The notes under the pieces are model-generated. The model saw only the letters and a list, made by a program, of their open reading frames with translations, searched no databases and was not told the DNA's origin. A DNA stretch of 10,855 nt, taken from the NCBI GenBank assembly GCA_015143735.1, contig VKHC01000579.1:1-10855 (forward strand). The letters run 5' to 3'. Positions 1 to 8,799 of this stretch are shown here, piece after piece. This DNA is from Synura sp. LO234KE (taxonomy: Eukaryota > Sar > Synurophyceae > Synurales > Mallomonadaceae). Made by a program: the position numbers and the translations under genes. How positions within the stretch are numbered: position 1 is the first letter of the stretch; each line of letters starts with the position of its first letter.

Positions 1-57
1 CAATGCTTTGAGGGCTACACAGGAGTGGCATGCAACGTGATTACCGCCCTTGTATAG
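1..57 (+). CDS. C-terminal end of an EGF-like domain protein (5' part outside the window)
   Basis: Frame 1 is open from the first base to a TAG at 55-57 and encodes 18 residues ending CFEGYTGVACNVITALV. The spacing C-x2-G-Y-T-G-x2-C is the typical last loop of an EGF-like module, in which the final two cysteines bracket the Gly-aromatic turn. Such modules occur in secreted or cell-surface eukaryotic proteins and mediate protein binding. Only six residues follow the last cysteine, so this copy has no membrane anchor or GPI-type tail after the EGF module. The product would be secreted, or anchored by an N-terminal part that is not visible. The stop is followed by a pyrimidine-rich flank and an AATAAA, as expected for a real gene end. 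The fragment is very short, so a chance match is possible and the parent family cannot be named. Confidence 0.5.
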   Translation, partial: QCFEGYTGVACNVITALV

Positions 58-239
58 TGTGTTCGTTCTGTGGTCTTGTTCCTTGCTTCCCTCTCGGCAT
101 TCTCTCTGGGTATTCTTCATTCTGTTTCCTTTTCCATTCTGGCTCTTTCTTATGTAACTAAATAAGACTGTAATTATGGTAACTCCAAGCTGTGTCCTGT
201 TTGCATACTGGAGTTTTGTAGCAGGTCCTTGACAATAAA
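58..239 (+). promoter_or_regulatory. Probable 3' UTR with pyrimidine-rich tract and AATAAA polyadenylation signal
   Basis: The stretch after the TAG at 55-57 is strongly T/C-rich from about 60 to 151, with many TTC, CTT and TCT runs. A canonical AATAAA hexamer sits at 234-239, about 180 bases after the stop. This fits the 3' UTR of the upstream EGF-like gene. The hexamer is common by chance in AT-rich DNA, so the position matters more than the motif itself. In kinetoplastids a similar pyrimidine tract would instead serve as a trans-splicing signal for the next gene, but no convincing gene starts directly downstream. Confidence 0.35.
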
Positions 240-1534
240 ATAGCTTTCCATTCTATTCCTCCCATACAAATGTTGGTGCAAGGAAATCCCTTTGGACTGT
301 GTGGCTATAGCGGTGACGGCTAAAGCACCGCAATTATACCGCCGATGGTGCTTGGAGGATATTCCTTTTTCCTGGCCGATGGGGCATGTGAACGCTGTCT
401 ATGCGTGCTACCACTTCCAGACCATGTTACTCGAAATTTGCAAATACTCATCCGCTACTGGGCTTATTGTTGCGGCTGGTTGCCACTAGTGTTGGGGCAA
501 TAGTAACTATCGTCTTCTTTCGTGTTGCTAGTAGCACACCACTCCTAATCTCTACACTAACTAGTTGCTGCCTCCTCGTGTAGTATGATCTCGCCTATCT
601 ATGCGTCTCTCCTTCTGCCTAACCTATTACTAACAACCACATGGTGGCTTTCAGCTAGTAGTTTCAGCATATAAGAAGCTATAGAGATTTAGAATGAATC
701 ATAATAGACGGAATAGCGCGTTATCAAATTATATTACTATTGTGGAACTGAACTTCTTGAACAAATTCTTGGATACGAGATGAAACAAGAGCGGAGTTAG
801 GAAATTCCTAACTATTCAATTTTCGCCAACGGGGCGAGGAAATTGCTTCACAAAATATTTATGAGAGGGGCTAGGAGGGACCGTACTGAATAACGTCAAA
901 ATTTTTATATTTTAGAAATGAAGAGCTCAGGCACCACTTCAATTAGTTGTCCTTGCAAGCCAGTCAAAACGGAAAGAATCGTCAATGATACGTGTTGTAG
1001 TAGAACACAATCTAAACAACAGGAGCGTGTGAATTTACAACAAACAACGTAAAGATATTACCCTGACCACATTATTTGGGAAGAACAACTTGAATTTTGA
1101 TGATATTCAGAACTCTGTTCTCGAACAAATTTTTTTGCCAGGTATTGAGACTGAAGCAGTAAGCATGAAATACTAGGTAATTTTCCCATAACCTTTTGCG
1201 TTTTGAACACTTATTCTAAAAGTGATTATTCAAAAAATTCACTTTACCTCACTTCCACCGAGCCTATCTTTTCTGTTAGCTTCTATAAATTAATTTCTTA
1301 TCTTAAGTTGACCTTACCCACAATATCTCCTGAGATAATGAATCCATAACTTTATGGAGCGAGCTCTGTATAGGAATATATCTGCCTATATAGAGTTGTC
1401 TTGATGGAGTTTATGGAATGTGAGAGTGTCTAGAGATTTGGTGAATTCGAATTTGAATATATTTCAACCGTCGTACTTTTGTGGTTCATCAAATCGAGGA
1501 CAATAAAAGGTCGATGCGCCACATTTAACGACGT
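240..1534. other. Gene-free intergenic region
   Basis: No supported gene was seen. Bases 292-583 hold two short overlapping plus-strand frames; one, from an ATG at 401, encodes a hydrophobic 60-residue peptide. Neither resembles a known family, and the first lacks an ATG start. From about 650 onward the sequence is AT-rich with frequent stops in all frames. It presumably includes upstream sequence of the glycosyltransferase gene that starts at 1706. Confidence 0.6.
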
Positions 1535-1634
1535 AATAGAATTTGCAAATGCATTTCCTAGCTCAACGATATGTATTTTATACGAATAGAATTTGCAAAT
1601 GCATTTCCTAGCTCAACGATATGTATTTTATACG
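1535..1634. repeat. Perfect 50-bp tandem duplication (two copies)
   Basis: Bases 1535-1584 and 1585-1634 are identical 50-base units arranged head to tail. The flanking bases differ at 1534 versus 1584 and at 1586 versus 1636, which defines the unit. Each copy contains the 10-bp palindrome ATTTGCAAAT (1541-1550 and 1591-1600), directly followed by GCATTT. The array ends 71 bases before the ATG of the glycosyltransferase gene, so it lies in its probable promoter or 5' UTR. Exact identity in AT-rich noncoding DNA implies a recent duplication, conversion, or an assembly artefact. Confidence 0.95.
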
Positions 1635-1705
1635 ATAATTACACAACCGAGATTAATAGCTAATTTATAGAACTTTACTTCGAAACATAAAAGAATCAAA
1701 GTCTA

Positions 1706-3415
1706 ATGGGAAATAAATTGAAAATCATTTGTGCTATAAATTTACTTAATGCATCCGCTTCTATAGGCATATGTGGCTCAGTCCGAAAGTTTAACAACGA
1801 TTACGTGCATAATAAAAAATTGTGCATTAATCGAAGTTATGAACCATACATAGAAGTGCCTGATATCTATATCATATGGAATTATGACTTGTTGACGGAA
1901 GCTAAATACTGTGACGTCATTATTAATCTTTTGAATGTCACTCGAATCCAGTCAGTGTATGATATCCGTAACTTTCCGCGATCAGATTGTCCTGGATCTT
2001 GTCATGAATCGCGATCAATTAATATTTCTCTAAGTGACCTGGAGAATATATCTACAACTCACATGTTTCTACTGACATGTACCTATTCTAGCGATATGCT
2101 AGGCGAAGAATTTTTCGCTTTAAACAGAACTCAGAAATTATCACAACTATTGGAAATCATTTACTTTAGAAGAATCCAAGAATGCTCAGAAAAAGATAAA
2201 TGGACCGAATCTACTCCAGTGCAATTGAAAGATCGGCGCAAAGTTGAGGGTCTTCATATATGGATAGGTACAATAAAAGATCGCGTTTCACTTTCCTTGC
2301 AAGCCTCTGTCTTGCCCTCCATCCCTACCCTTGCACATTGGCTGGCTACGGAGGACCAGTATCCGTGTGCAGTGGAGAGCTTACCTTGTATGGGAGCGGA
2401 TCCTCGAGGAAGGCATACTCATTTAATGCCCGGAACAGGTTATATGCCTGCTATATCCGTTTGATTTCGCACGTTGTCGAAATATTATATAAGCAATTCA
2501 ATTTTATTCTGTGTGCCCTGTTGACTTGGAAGTAAATAATTTACGAATATCATTAACTACCTCATATCTAATCATTGACTTTTCTTATGAATGTTTTTAG
2601 TATTACACGAAATCAAGGACGGAGCAAGGGCAGGGTGGGTATGTGCCCAACGTCGTCCCCTACGTGCTCTGGCCCACGCACTGCAGCTGTTCGAACCCGA
2701 ATACATTTTCCTCGGGGACGATGACACGTACTTCAACTACCCGCTCTTCTCGAACCTGTCCGGCGCGTTCAGAGCGAAGTTAAAGAATCAAATTATATCG
2801 TACGGAAATCTAGGTTATGGAGGCATCACTCCAAGTGGTTTTTATGTCGGGGGCGGCGGTTATTTATTCGGACACGCCATGGTGTCACAAATGACTTCAA
2901 AACGTTTAGCGGCTTTCCAGGTCTATGCCCCAAACGTCTATACCAAGAGTTTGTCCCTTTACCACGCATTACTTAGTTTAGAGGAAAAAGAAAAGAAGAT
3001 AAATCCAACTAGAGAGAGTTGTATCATCAGTCCTGAGTCTGGTAGTCGAACTTCCCTACCAAACTCTCGGGTACCATTTGTTAACATAAGTGTTCGGGCG
3101 ATAGATATATGTGTGTCATTGTTATCTAACAATAATACTTGCCACCACAGTGACCATGCCATGACGCGGTGTATTGTTTATGGGCTCGGCGGTGTCGTCC
3201 AAGGAAATCAGAAAAATTGTATGACGGTCGCGGATTTGATTAATAGCACAGGTGCCGGTGACTTGGATTCCGTATTGAAATACGTGGCATTGAAACCGCT
3301 GATGTGTGGATACTTAATTTCTTTTGAATGTGACCCGCGGATCCACCTCACCTGTCACCGGTACCGACCAGCCTCATACTTCAACTCCACTCCTGTGCGT
3401 TTTCGGGCTCGGTAG
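1706..3415 (+). CDS. Fringe-like / GT31-type glycosyltransferase, two exons (1706-2438 joined to 2601-3415)
   Basis: Joining the exons gives 516 codons (515 residues). The ATG at 1706 is the first after an in-frame TAA at 1688-1690. Residues 5-25 are hydrophobic and could be a signal peptide or type II anchor. The region up to about residue 180 has no domain I recognise but carries several N-x-S/T sequons. The catalytic region seems to start near residue 183 (LHIWIGTIKDR). It includes GWVCAQRRPLRALAHAL (256-272), then YIFLGDDDTYFNYPLF with the acidic triad at 284-286, the expected metal and nucleotide-sugar site. The loop YVGGGGYLF (glycines 328-331) and SDHAMTRC (428-435) follow. This order and spacing match Fringe and related GT31 or DUF604-type proteins, which transfer a sugar from a UDP donor onto glycans or glycoproteins in the Golgi. 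Further sequons are at N296, N406, N422, N459 and N506. Donor, acceptor and linkage cannot be read from sequence. A split pseudogene is the main alternative, but both halves keep one frame and complementary motifs. Confidence 0.8.
2439..2600 (+). other. Probable spliceosomal intron of the glycosyltransferase gene
   Basis: The two coding halves are in the same reading frame but separated by AT-rich sequence with five in-frame stops (TGA at 2462, then more TGA and one TAA). A GT at 2439-2440 after ACAG and a TTTTTAG ending at 2600 define a 162-base phase-1 intron. A branch-point-like CTAAT at 2568-2572 puts the candidate branch A about 29 bases before the acceptor. Removing 162 bases keeps the frame and joins the halves with a split valine codon. 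The donor is less certain: GTATGG at 2388 would also keep the frame (213-base intron) and drop 17 residues of weakly conserved sequence. Confidence 0.6.
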
Positions 3416-5467
3416 TGAGTGGTCGTCCTCGCCAGAGCTTTGGGCGGCTTAGGACTGTATCCGAGTTTATTGGGTCGGCTATAGACCGCACTGAAGTTAT
3501 TGTCCCAGTTTATACATCAGGGGGGGTTGGGTGTCCCACGGGCGGCAAATATTTGTGTGGTATGACTCTTTTGGTGATAGCTAATAGAACTAATATTTTC
3601 AATTTAAACTTTTTAATTTTTGAAATCCAATTTAAAGTGTTGATAATTAAGCAAATAATGACGGGAGTGAATATTCTTACCATAGTTGATTAAAAAAAAT
3701 CGTACAACGTCCGCCCGCTTCATGAAAATACATAATTCGCGGTTCTTAATGATACCTTGCCGAGCGACATATGATGAAAATGTCTGAACATAAAAATGAC
3801 ATGATTGCGTGAGAAGCAATCGCTTGTCTATCTATAATTAAGATTTTCGTGGGGAACAAAGTACTTAACTTAGATAACGCAGAATGCACGCAGACCTACT
3901 AGTATGAGCTCCTTAGCAGGTTACACTAGGTGCTTGTAGGGGCAGCAATGATGTCTTCAAATATACTTCGTAAGGAATAACTAAAAGATTTTCGGCAAAA
4001 GTGGCAGATAGGAGGACCTGAACCCTCTCAATACCCCACCACATCCGGAGCAACAAGAAGCTCTCCGGTCAGGTTAGAATAATCTAAAAATACGGCAACC
4101 TAAACTAGTCCGTAGATTGATAAACATAGGCATATCCCCGCTCGCTTCCTCCGTTGCGCATATTTCCAGGACTCCCTTGTGTTCTTTTCTCCGCTTCCGG
4201 GCTGCACGAATAGTAATGGACTCAGGGTCATTGTCCCGTGGACGCCTCCTCAGTGACTGGTTTACTGCAGATATAACTCCAGTGGGGTATGGCCCTATTT
4301 CCTCTGTGAACTGGTCCAGTGCTTCTGTTGGCTCCGGGGGGAGGGATCAGAGTCTGCATCTCCGTCATAGTCAAACAAGAACTTGTATGTATAAGGTACA
4401 GTGAAAAGTTCCCAACAGGAAGATGTGTTACACATAAATTGTTGGCGTAAGTTGACAAGCGAATGTATCCAAGGGAATTACCGTATGTGCAATAATCGCA
4501 CGTAAAAAAAAGTGATAAATGGGTTTACAGTTATTTTTCCAAAAATCTTTCGTCTGCATTATTACAGATAGCAGCGAGGCAAGTCACTACGCAGATTGTC
4601 TATATTTGGCACCGCGTGGGGGAGGGAGAGGCCTATCCCGGGGGTGATTAGTACGCAACTCCTCAACAAAGTGGTAGGGGACGCTCGCACCACCACCGGA
4701 GGAGGACATTTTGACAGTAGGACCACGCAAGTAAATGTAGCGATGCAGGGGGCAAGTCTTCAAAACGGCGCAAGTGGTAGTAGAACTATACAATAGATGA
4801 AACGCACGTCTCGAAAATGCCGACCACCAACTCGACCGAGACCAGGACGACAGTGTAAAAAGGGGAAAGGCTCGGTAGCGAAAAACTACCTGGCATCCTG
4901 AACTACCTGGCACCTTGAATTAATCTTAGACTAGGAGAAGAAAGCATTCTTTCCGAGGGCTCCTCCGCTACCACCAAGGCTCCCCAACAGTCACCTGAGA
5001 TATTGGCGATTGTACGGGAGGCAGCTTAGAGTTGAGATCCACCCCGAGGTCCCTCGGGCGGTCTAGGGCGTGTTCTCAGGTGGACGGTAGAGTACCCGAT
5101 ATGGAGCACTCGCTTGAGAACTCCCCGACGAGGGTCGTTGAAAGAAGAGTGAGGGCGCCAGGGAGGAATAAATAGATGTAGAGTCCATAGCGTGAAACCA
5201 CGCCTCCCTCACCTCAATAATTAAAGAAGCCGTGAGAGAATCGATGATGGATTCCCATAAGGGATTCGGCTCCCCCATAATCACAAAATCCTATCGATGA
5301 GCAGCCCTCGGGAGCGTTCCATCGTATCTTCAGCGATGGCTAGGAGACTAGAGAGCCAGGGGGCGGCGACAGAAAGACGTGGAAGGCTTTCCGGACTTTG
5401 TGTAAAAGTGTTGGGGAACGCACTAGAATATCATCACTTTGCAACATTTTCTGCAAAGCGATGTGCG
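3416..5467. other. Region without a supported gene
   Basis: Frame 1 stays open from about 3340, overlapping the end of the glycosyltransferase, to a TAA at 3691-3693. Its 3' half is low-complexity AT-rich translation and looks like downstream flank. From about 3900 the GC content rises, and many frames of 60-108 codons on both strands overlap each other, for example at 4117-4404 plus, 4587-4913 minus and 5063-5284 minus. None shows a recognisable domain, reverse transcriptase or transposase motif. No clear polyadenylation signal for the glycosyltransferase was found close to its stop. Confidence 0.5.
4884..4917. repeat. Imperfect 17-bp tandem duplication
   Basis: Bases 4884-4900 and 4901-4917 are adjacent 17-base units beginning AACTACCTGGCA. 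They differ only at two pyrimidine transitions near the end. It looks like a small slippage or tandem duplication in noncoding DNA. No function is implied. Confidence 0.85.
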
Positions 5468-6287
5468 TCACCTTACCTTAATGAAGAAGCTGTAACGCGA
5501 AACTCCTAAAAACAAAGGGCTTGTTCGGGAAGATGTTGTTGGGCTTCACATTCCAGGGGGAGTACCAAGGCAGCGGAGCATCTTTAGCCTACAAAATAGC
5601 CAAAGTTTTCTCGAGAGGAGGTCAATCGCACCGGTATCCGTAAAGATGGTCTGGCAAAGCATTTCCAGCAAGGTCTTCTTGGAATAGTCGTCGTGCATAA
5701 ATCCCACAAAAGATGAGATTCACGTTGTATACCCCCAACTTCTAAGGAACTGCATACAATTTGCGAATTGCGGCTGGGTTTGCCGCACCAGACTTAAAAC
5801 TGCATCACAATAATTGGCATGTCCTAAGCTTCCGTCAACAAGAAAGTGCTGTTGTGGATTGAAACCCAGAACTTTCCCTTGATAAATATCAGAAATGTCC
5901 TAGGTTTCTTCATATTGGAAGAGTGGGACAGGATAGCTGGAGTGCTTTTGCCAAACTGGAAACCTGAAGAGGTGGAGCCCAAGTTACCAATAGGAATATT
6001 GCAGAATTTCCGCCAATGTAATATCCCATATACGAAAATCGCCATTTGGCCCAAATCTGAGTTCGGGAGAATGCCAGAACGAATTAGTAGACTGGAGGCC
6101 TGGATTGCCTTCGCCTTAAGAAATACGCTTGGATTCCTTTCTCCTTGGATTTTTTTTTCTGTTTGCAATTTTAAATCTTGCAGCTTATCATAAAAGCTGG
6201 GAGCGATATCGCCTGTTCTTCTGAAGGCTAAGAGCACGTTAATCTCGAGGCTGCTAAACAACGGTTTTAGGCTGATTCTAAGGAGGC
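5468..6287 (-). pseudogene. Possible degraded minus-strand coding region, product unknown
   Basis: On the minus strand one frame is free of stops from about 6284 down to the TAG ending at 5824 (about 154 codons) but has no ATG near its beginning. Initiation would need TTG at 6261 or an internal ATG. A second minus-strand frame, from 6115 to 5468, is broken by only four internal stops (codons ending at 5984, 5900, 5720 and 5546). It yields peptide-like segments such as DGSLGHANYCDAVLSLVRQ and MHDDYSKKTLLEMLCQ. The plus strand is also open at 5828-6193 without an ATG. I recognise no family in any of these frames. The stretch could be a decayed gene or transposon remnant, or chance openness from base composition. 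Strand and limits are uncertain. Confidence 0.2.
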
Positions 6288-6616
6288 GAAACTACCCAGA
6301 TGTCGAGTAATAAAATACTAAGATATGTTTGACATTGTCACGCGAAGCAAGTTTTTAAAACCAGGGTTTAGAGTAATTTAGCAGTATTTTTAAACTAAAT
6401 AGAATATACTTCTATAAATAAAACAATTGGAACATCTTAGAACTTCGTAGATCAAAAAATGCTACAATACCATGCTAGAACCCCAGAAGTAAATTTGCTC
6501 TAACAAAGGCCGCCTGCGGTTCGCACCTAACCACTCCGTAGTGTGCACCTAAAGCTGGCATGCACCGATTACAGAGTAGAGTGCTTCCAGATTTTACCCG
6601 GAGCGCCAGTAGTGTT

Positions 6617-6650
6617 CTTACTAGTAAGGAGAGATATCCCCGCGGGGATA
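6617..6650. repeat. Two adjacent perfect palindromes
   Basis: CTTACTAGTAAG at 6617-6628 is a perfect 12-bp palindrome. Six bases later, TATCCCCGCGGGGATA at 6635-6650 is a perfect 16-bp palindrome. Each is its own reverse complement, so it could form a cruciform or bind a dimeric protein. No gene start is clearly associated with the pair. Confidence 0.85.
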
Positions 6651-7754
6651 AAGGGAAAACGGGACGAACCTCCTCCCTTCCTCGAAAGAAGCGAGACACA
6701 GTAACAGGGGAGAACTATGTGATTAATATACATGTTCTGAACCCGACTAGGATAGCTCGTGATATTGAAATAATTCCCAACACCAGTTCACCTGTCAAAC
6801 TTATATCTCGCTGAAGAAGCAATCCTTAGCCTATCGGGTGGACAAAAACTTCAATTCCTGGCGACAAACACCTATGGACTCTCAGCAAGAAACGGGTATA
6901 ATATCTATGAACTCTCGGGGCTCTATCGTGGACTATCCCAGTATCAGCACTCATCGGACACCAATCTTGGCCGCCCGCGCAATTATTCCGCGAAATAAGT
7001 CAGGTGTTGTACAACAGTAGCTCGTATTTGATCGTATACGGTGAGAACAGTCAGTGTTCGGATATATTTTTTGCAGCATCGGTCTCACTTTGTCGCTTTC
7101 GAGCGCTTGTCTAGTGGTCCACTCCTCATTCGGACGGACCACAACACTGCTGCTTATGGAACATTCTTTATCCCCATCCGCGCTCACAACTCCACCGGGT
7201 AATTCCCGGATAACCTAAGTTAACTACGGCGGCAGCTCCCGAGCGGAAGAAAACAGATAAAGGGAATAAATTCAAGAACCATTTGGGCCCTACGTATGTT
7301 CTGCTCCAATCTCAAGTCCTTTCGATGATCAGTCTTCTGCGTCACCTTGGTGTTTGCGCTCTCAATTGTCGGATGATTTGTTGGCATACCCCAGAGGTCA
7401 TCTCTGCAGGCATTCACTGTTTCATTACGGCATTTGAACGCCAAGTTGGTTTCGTTAATTACTCAGCTGGGAAGTCTGGAGCAAAATAGTCATTTCTCTG
7501 TAGCAATGGTCGCACCCAGGATACCTCAGATATTCACACCCTCCGTCGTCACGCGCACTCCAGATTTAAGCCCTGGTTTGTTCGCATTTGCCGGTAAGAG
7601 AAAGCGATATTCCATCCGGTCGTCATCCAATGTTACTTAAGATTCGGGAGAATAACCTCATTGCGATAAAATGCAGGCTTTTCTACGGTTCCTATCGAGC
7701 GGGTCAGCCCCGATATGCCTTTCCAGTATTGCAACTGTATGTCTTGATATCTAA

Positions 7755-7771
7755 CGCCGGGTACTCCGGCG
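7755..7771. repeat. GC-rich hairpin (CGCCGG / CCGGCG stem)
   Basis: CGCCGG at 7755-7760 pairs perfectly with CCGGCG at 7766-7771 across a five-base loop. The element with its flanks (7751-7772) resembles a second hairpin at 8781-8800, differing by two one-base insertions and one loop substitution. Confidence 0.8.
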
Positions 7772-8169
7772 GCGCTCCATCACTACCTCACGAACATGTC
7801 TCAGCTGAATTTTAGCTCTTAGCCCACGCCTACTCCTACCCTTCATGACGGCTCATTCAAGTGGGAAGATTTACAGAACGAATCGTGCAAGAACTTCTGG
7901 ACGTGCAACAAGGCTTACAGATACCCTCTTTGCAGACTTTGATCCGCCATCAAGTTACGGACGGCCCTCCCATACTTCCCTGCAATTGAAAGGATTAAAG
8001 CAGACGTCCGCATACACCTCCACATGGCACCTTGTTCCCATATGGCGGTAGGTGAAAATCACATATCCTCCAAAGAGTGATAGTCAGCTTAACGCTTTTT
8101 TTTTCAACACTTGCAACTACTCGCGTATTTTAAATCCGTTGGGAATTATCAAATTCTTTAATGTCCTAA

Positions 8170-8182
8170 GGGTACGGTACCC
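8170..8182. repeat. Perfect GGGTAC-G-GTACCC inverted repeat
   Basis: Six-base arms flank a single central G. It lies at the left border of the cluster of short repeats at 8208-8383 and may be part of the same structure, but nothing shows a function. Confidence 0.8.
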
Positions 8183-8207
8183 AAAAAATTGAGTGCTTAA
8201 CATTTTG

Positions 8208-8383
8208 ACAAAACACGTGGTGGCGTCAGCTGCAAAACAAAACACGCTCAATCAATTTCTGTGAGCCATTGATCACAAAGTTTTGAGCGTAGTCTGAGTG
8301 AGAAAGAGTTGCAATCTCAAGATCATTCACCAAAAATCCAGCAAAGGAGAGAACTGAAAAATGCTTCTCACAACGTGTTTTGT
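8208..8383. repeat. Cluster of ACAAAACACG repeats, two direct and one inverted
   Basis: ACAAAACACGT at 8208-8218 has a perfect 11-bp inverted copy, ACGTGTTTTGT, at 8373-8383. A third copy, ACAAAACACG, lies in direct orientation at 8237-8246. The spacing of the outer inverted pair (about 176 bases end to end) would suit a very small nonautonomous element or a binding-site cluster. The similarity does not extend beyond the core, and no target-site duplication was identified. Confidence 0.6.
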
Positions 8384-8783
8384 TACTTTTGACGTTAGTA
8401 CTTTACTCATGTATGGCAATTTTAGCTTGAATAAAACTATATATAGCTAAGTCTTGGTATATCGCATCTACGGTACTATTTTAGACCCAACATTACTTTC
8501 AAGGGAAAGTATTTTAACCACAATATTTTCTCTGTGCGCTATCTCAATAAAATCTTGTTATCGTCATCACTCGTCAGATCAATAATGCTATAATATAGCT
8601 GGGAAATATTTAATAGTATACCCCTTATTTTGAATATGTTTTGTCTTCATATATGCCTTAGTGTAGAGGAGGTGAAGGTCCGTTATAAACACCGATAACC
8701 CGTTCTTACGTCATATCCTAATTACGATGGCATCTTCAATTATTTGCTACCAAGTAATTAATCTGAAAATATAGAATTCACTA

Positions 8784-8799
8784 CGCCGGTATTCCGGCG
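8784..8799. repeat. GC-rich hairpin (CGCCGG-TATT-CCGGCG)
   Basis: A perfect six-base stem closes a four-base TATT loop in an otherwise AT-rich region. Its stem is identical to that of the hairpin at 7755-7771 about 1 kb away, and the flanking CTA and trailing G also match. This suggests a dispersed small repeat. Confidence 0.8.

Larger units (their letters stand above)
6288..8169. other. Region without a supported gene
   Basis: Bases 6288-6480 are AT-rich. From about 6480 to 8060 the composition is balanced and short frames overlap on both strands (6475-6699 minus, 6560-6814 plus, 6951-7187 minus, 7220-7444 minus, 7588-7815 plus and others). None carries a recognisable motif, most lack an ATG start, and none dominates. 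The notable structures are palindromes at 6617-6650 and a GC-rich hairpin at 7755-7771. Confidence 0.5.

Noticed and set aside
401-583. Hydrophobic 60-residue ORF with ATG
   Set aside because: It is short, shows no family resemblance, and its hydrophobicity can arise from T-rich codons. It overlaps another frame.
2260-2535. 91-codon plus-strand frame overlapping the end of exon 1
   Set aside because: The overlapping frame continues the GT-like sequence up to the proposed donor, while this one has no recognisable similarity and ends in AT-rich intron translation. It is a shadow frame.
2959-3162. 67-codon minus-strand frame inside exon 2
   Set aside because: It is antisense to well-supported glycosyltransferase coding sequence and has no motif.
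3340-3693. Frame overlapping the glycosyltransferase stop, possible alternative C-terminus by frameshift
   Set aside because: No slippery site or splice junction would clearly enter it, and its second half is low-complexity AT-rich translation. The normal stop follows the conserved region naturally.
4587-4913. 108-codon minus-strand frame
   Set aside because: It overlaps a plus-strand frame of similar quality, includes the 17-bp tandem repeat and shows no domain. It is most likely chance openness in GC-richer DNA.
5828-6193. Plus-strand frame containing ILEEWDRIAG, reminiscent of the C-terminal region of Tc1-type transposases
   Set aside because: The resemblance covers only a few residues. 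No catalytic acidic motifs, terminal inverted repeats or target duplication were found, and the frame continues far beyond where such a protein would end.
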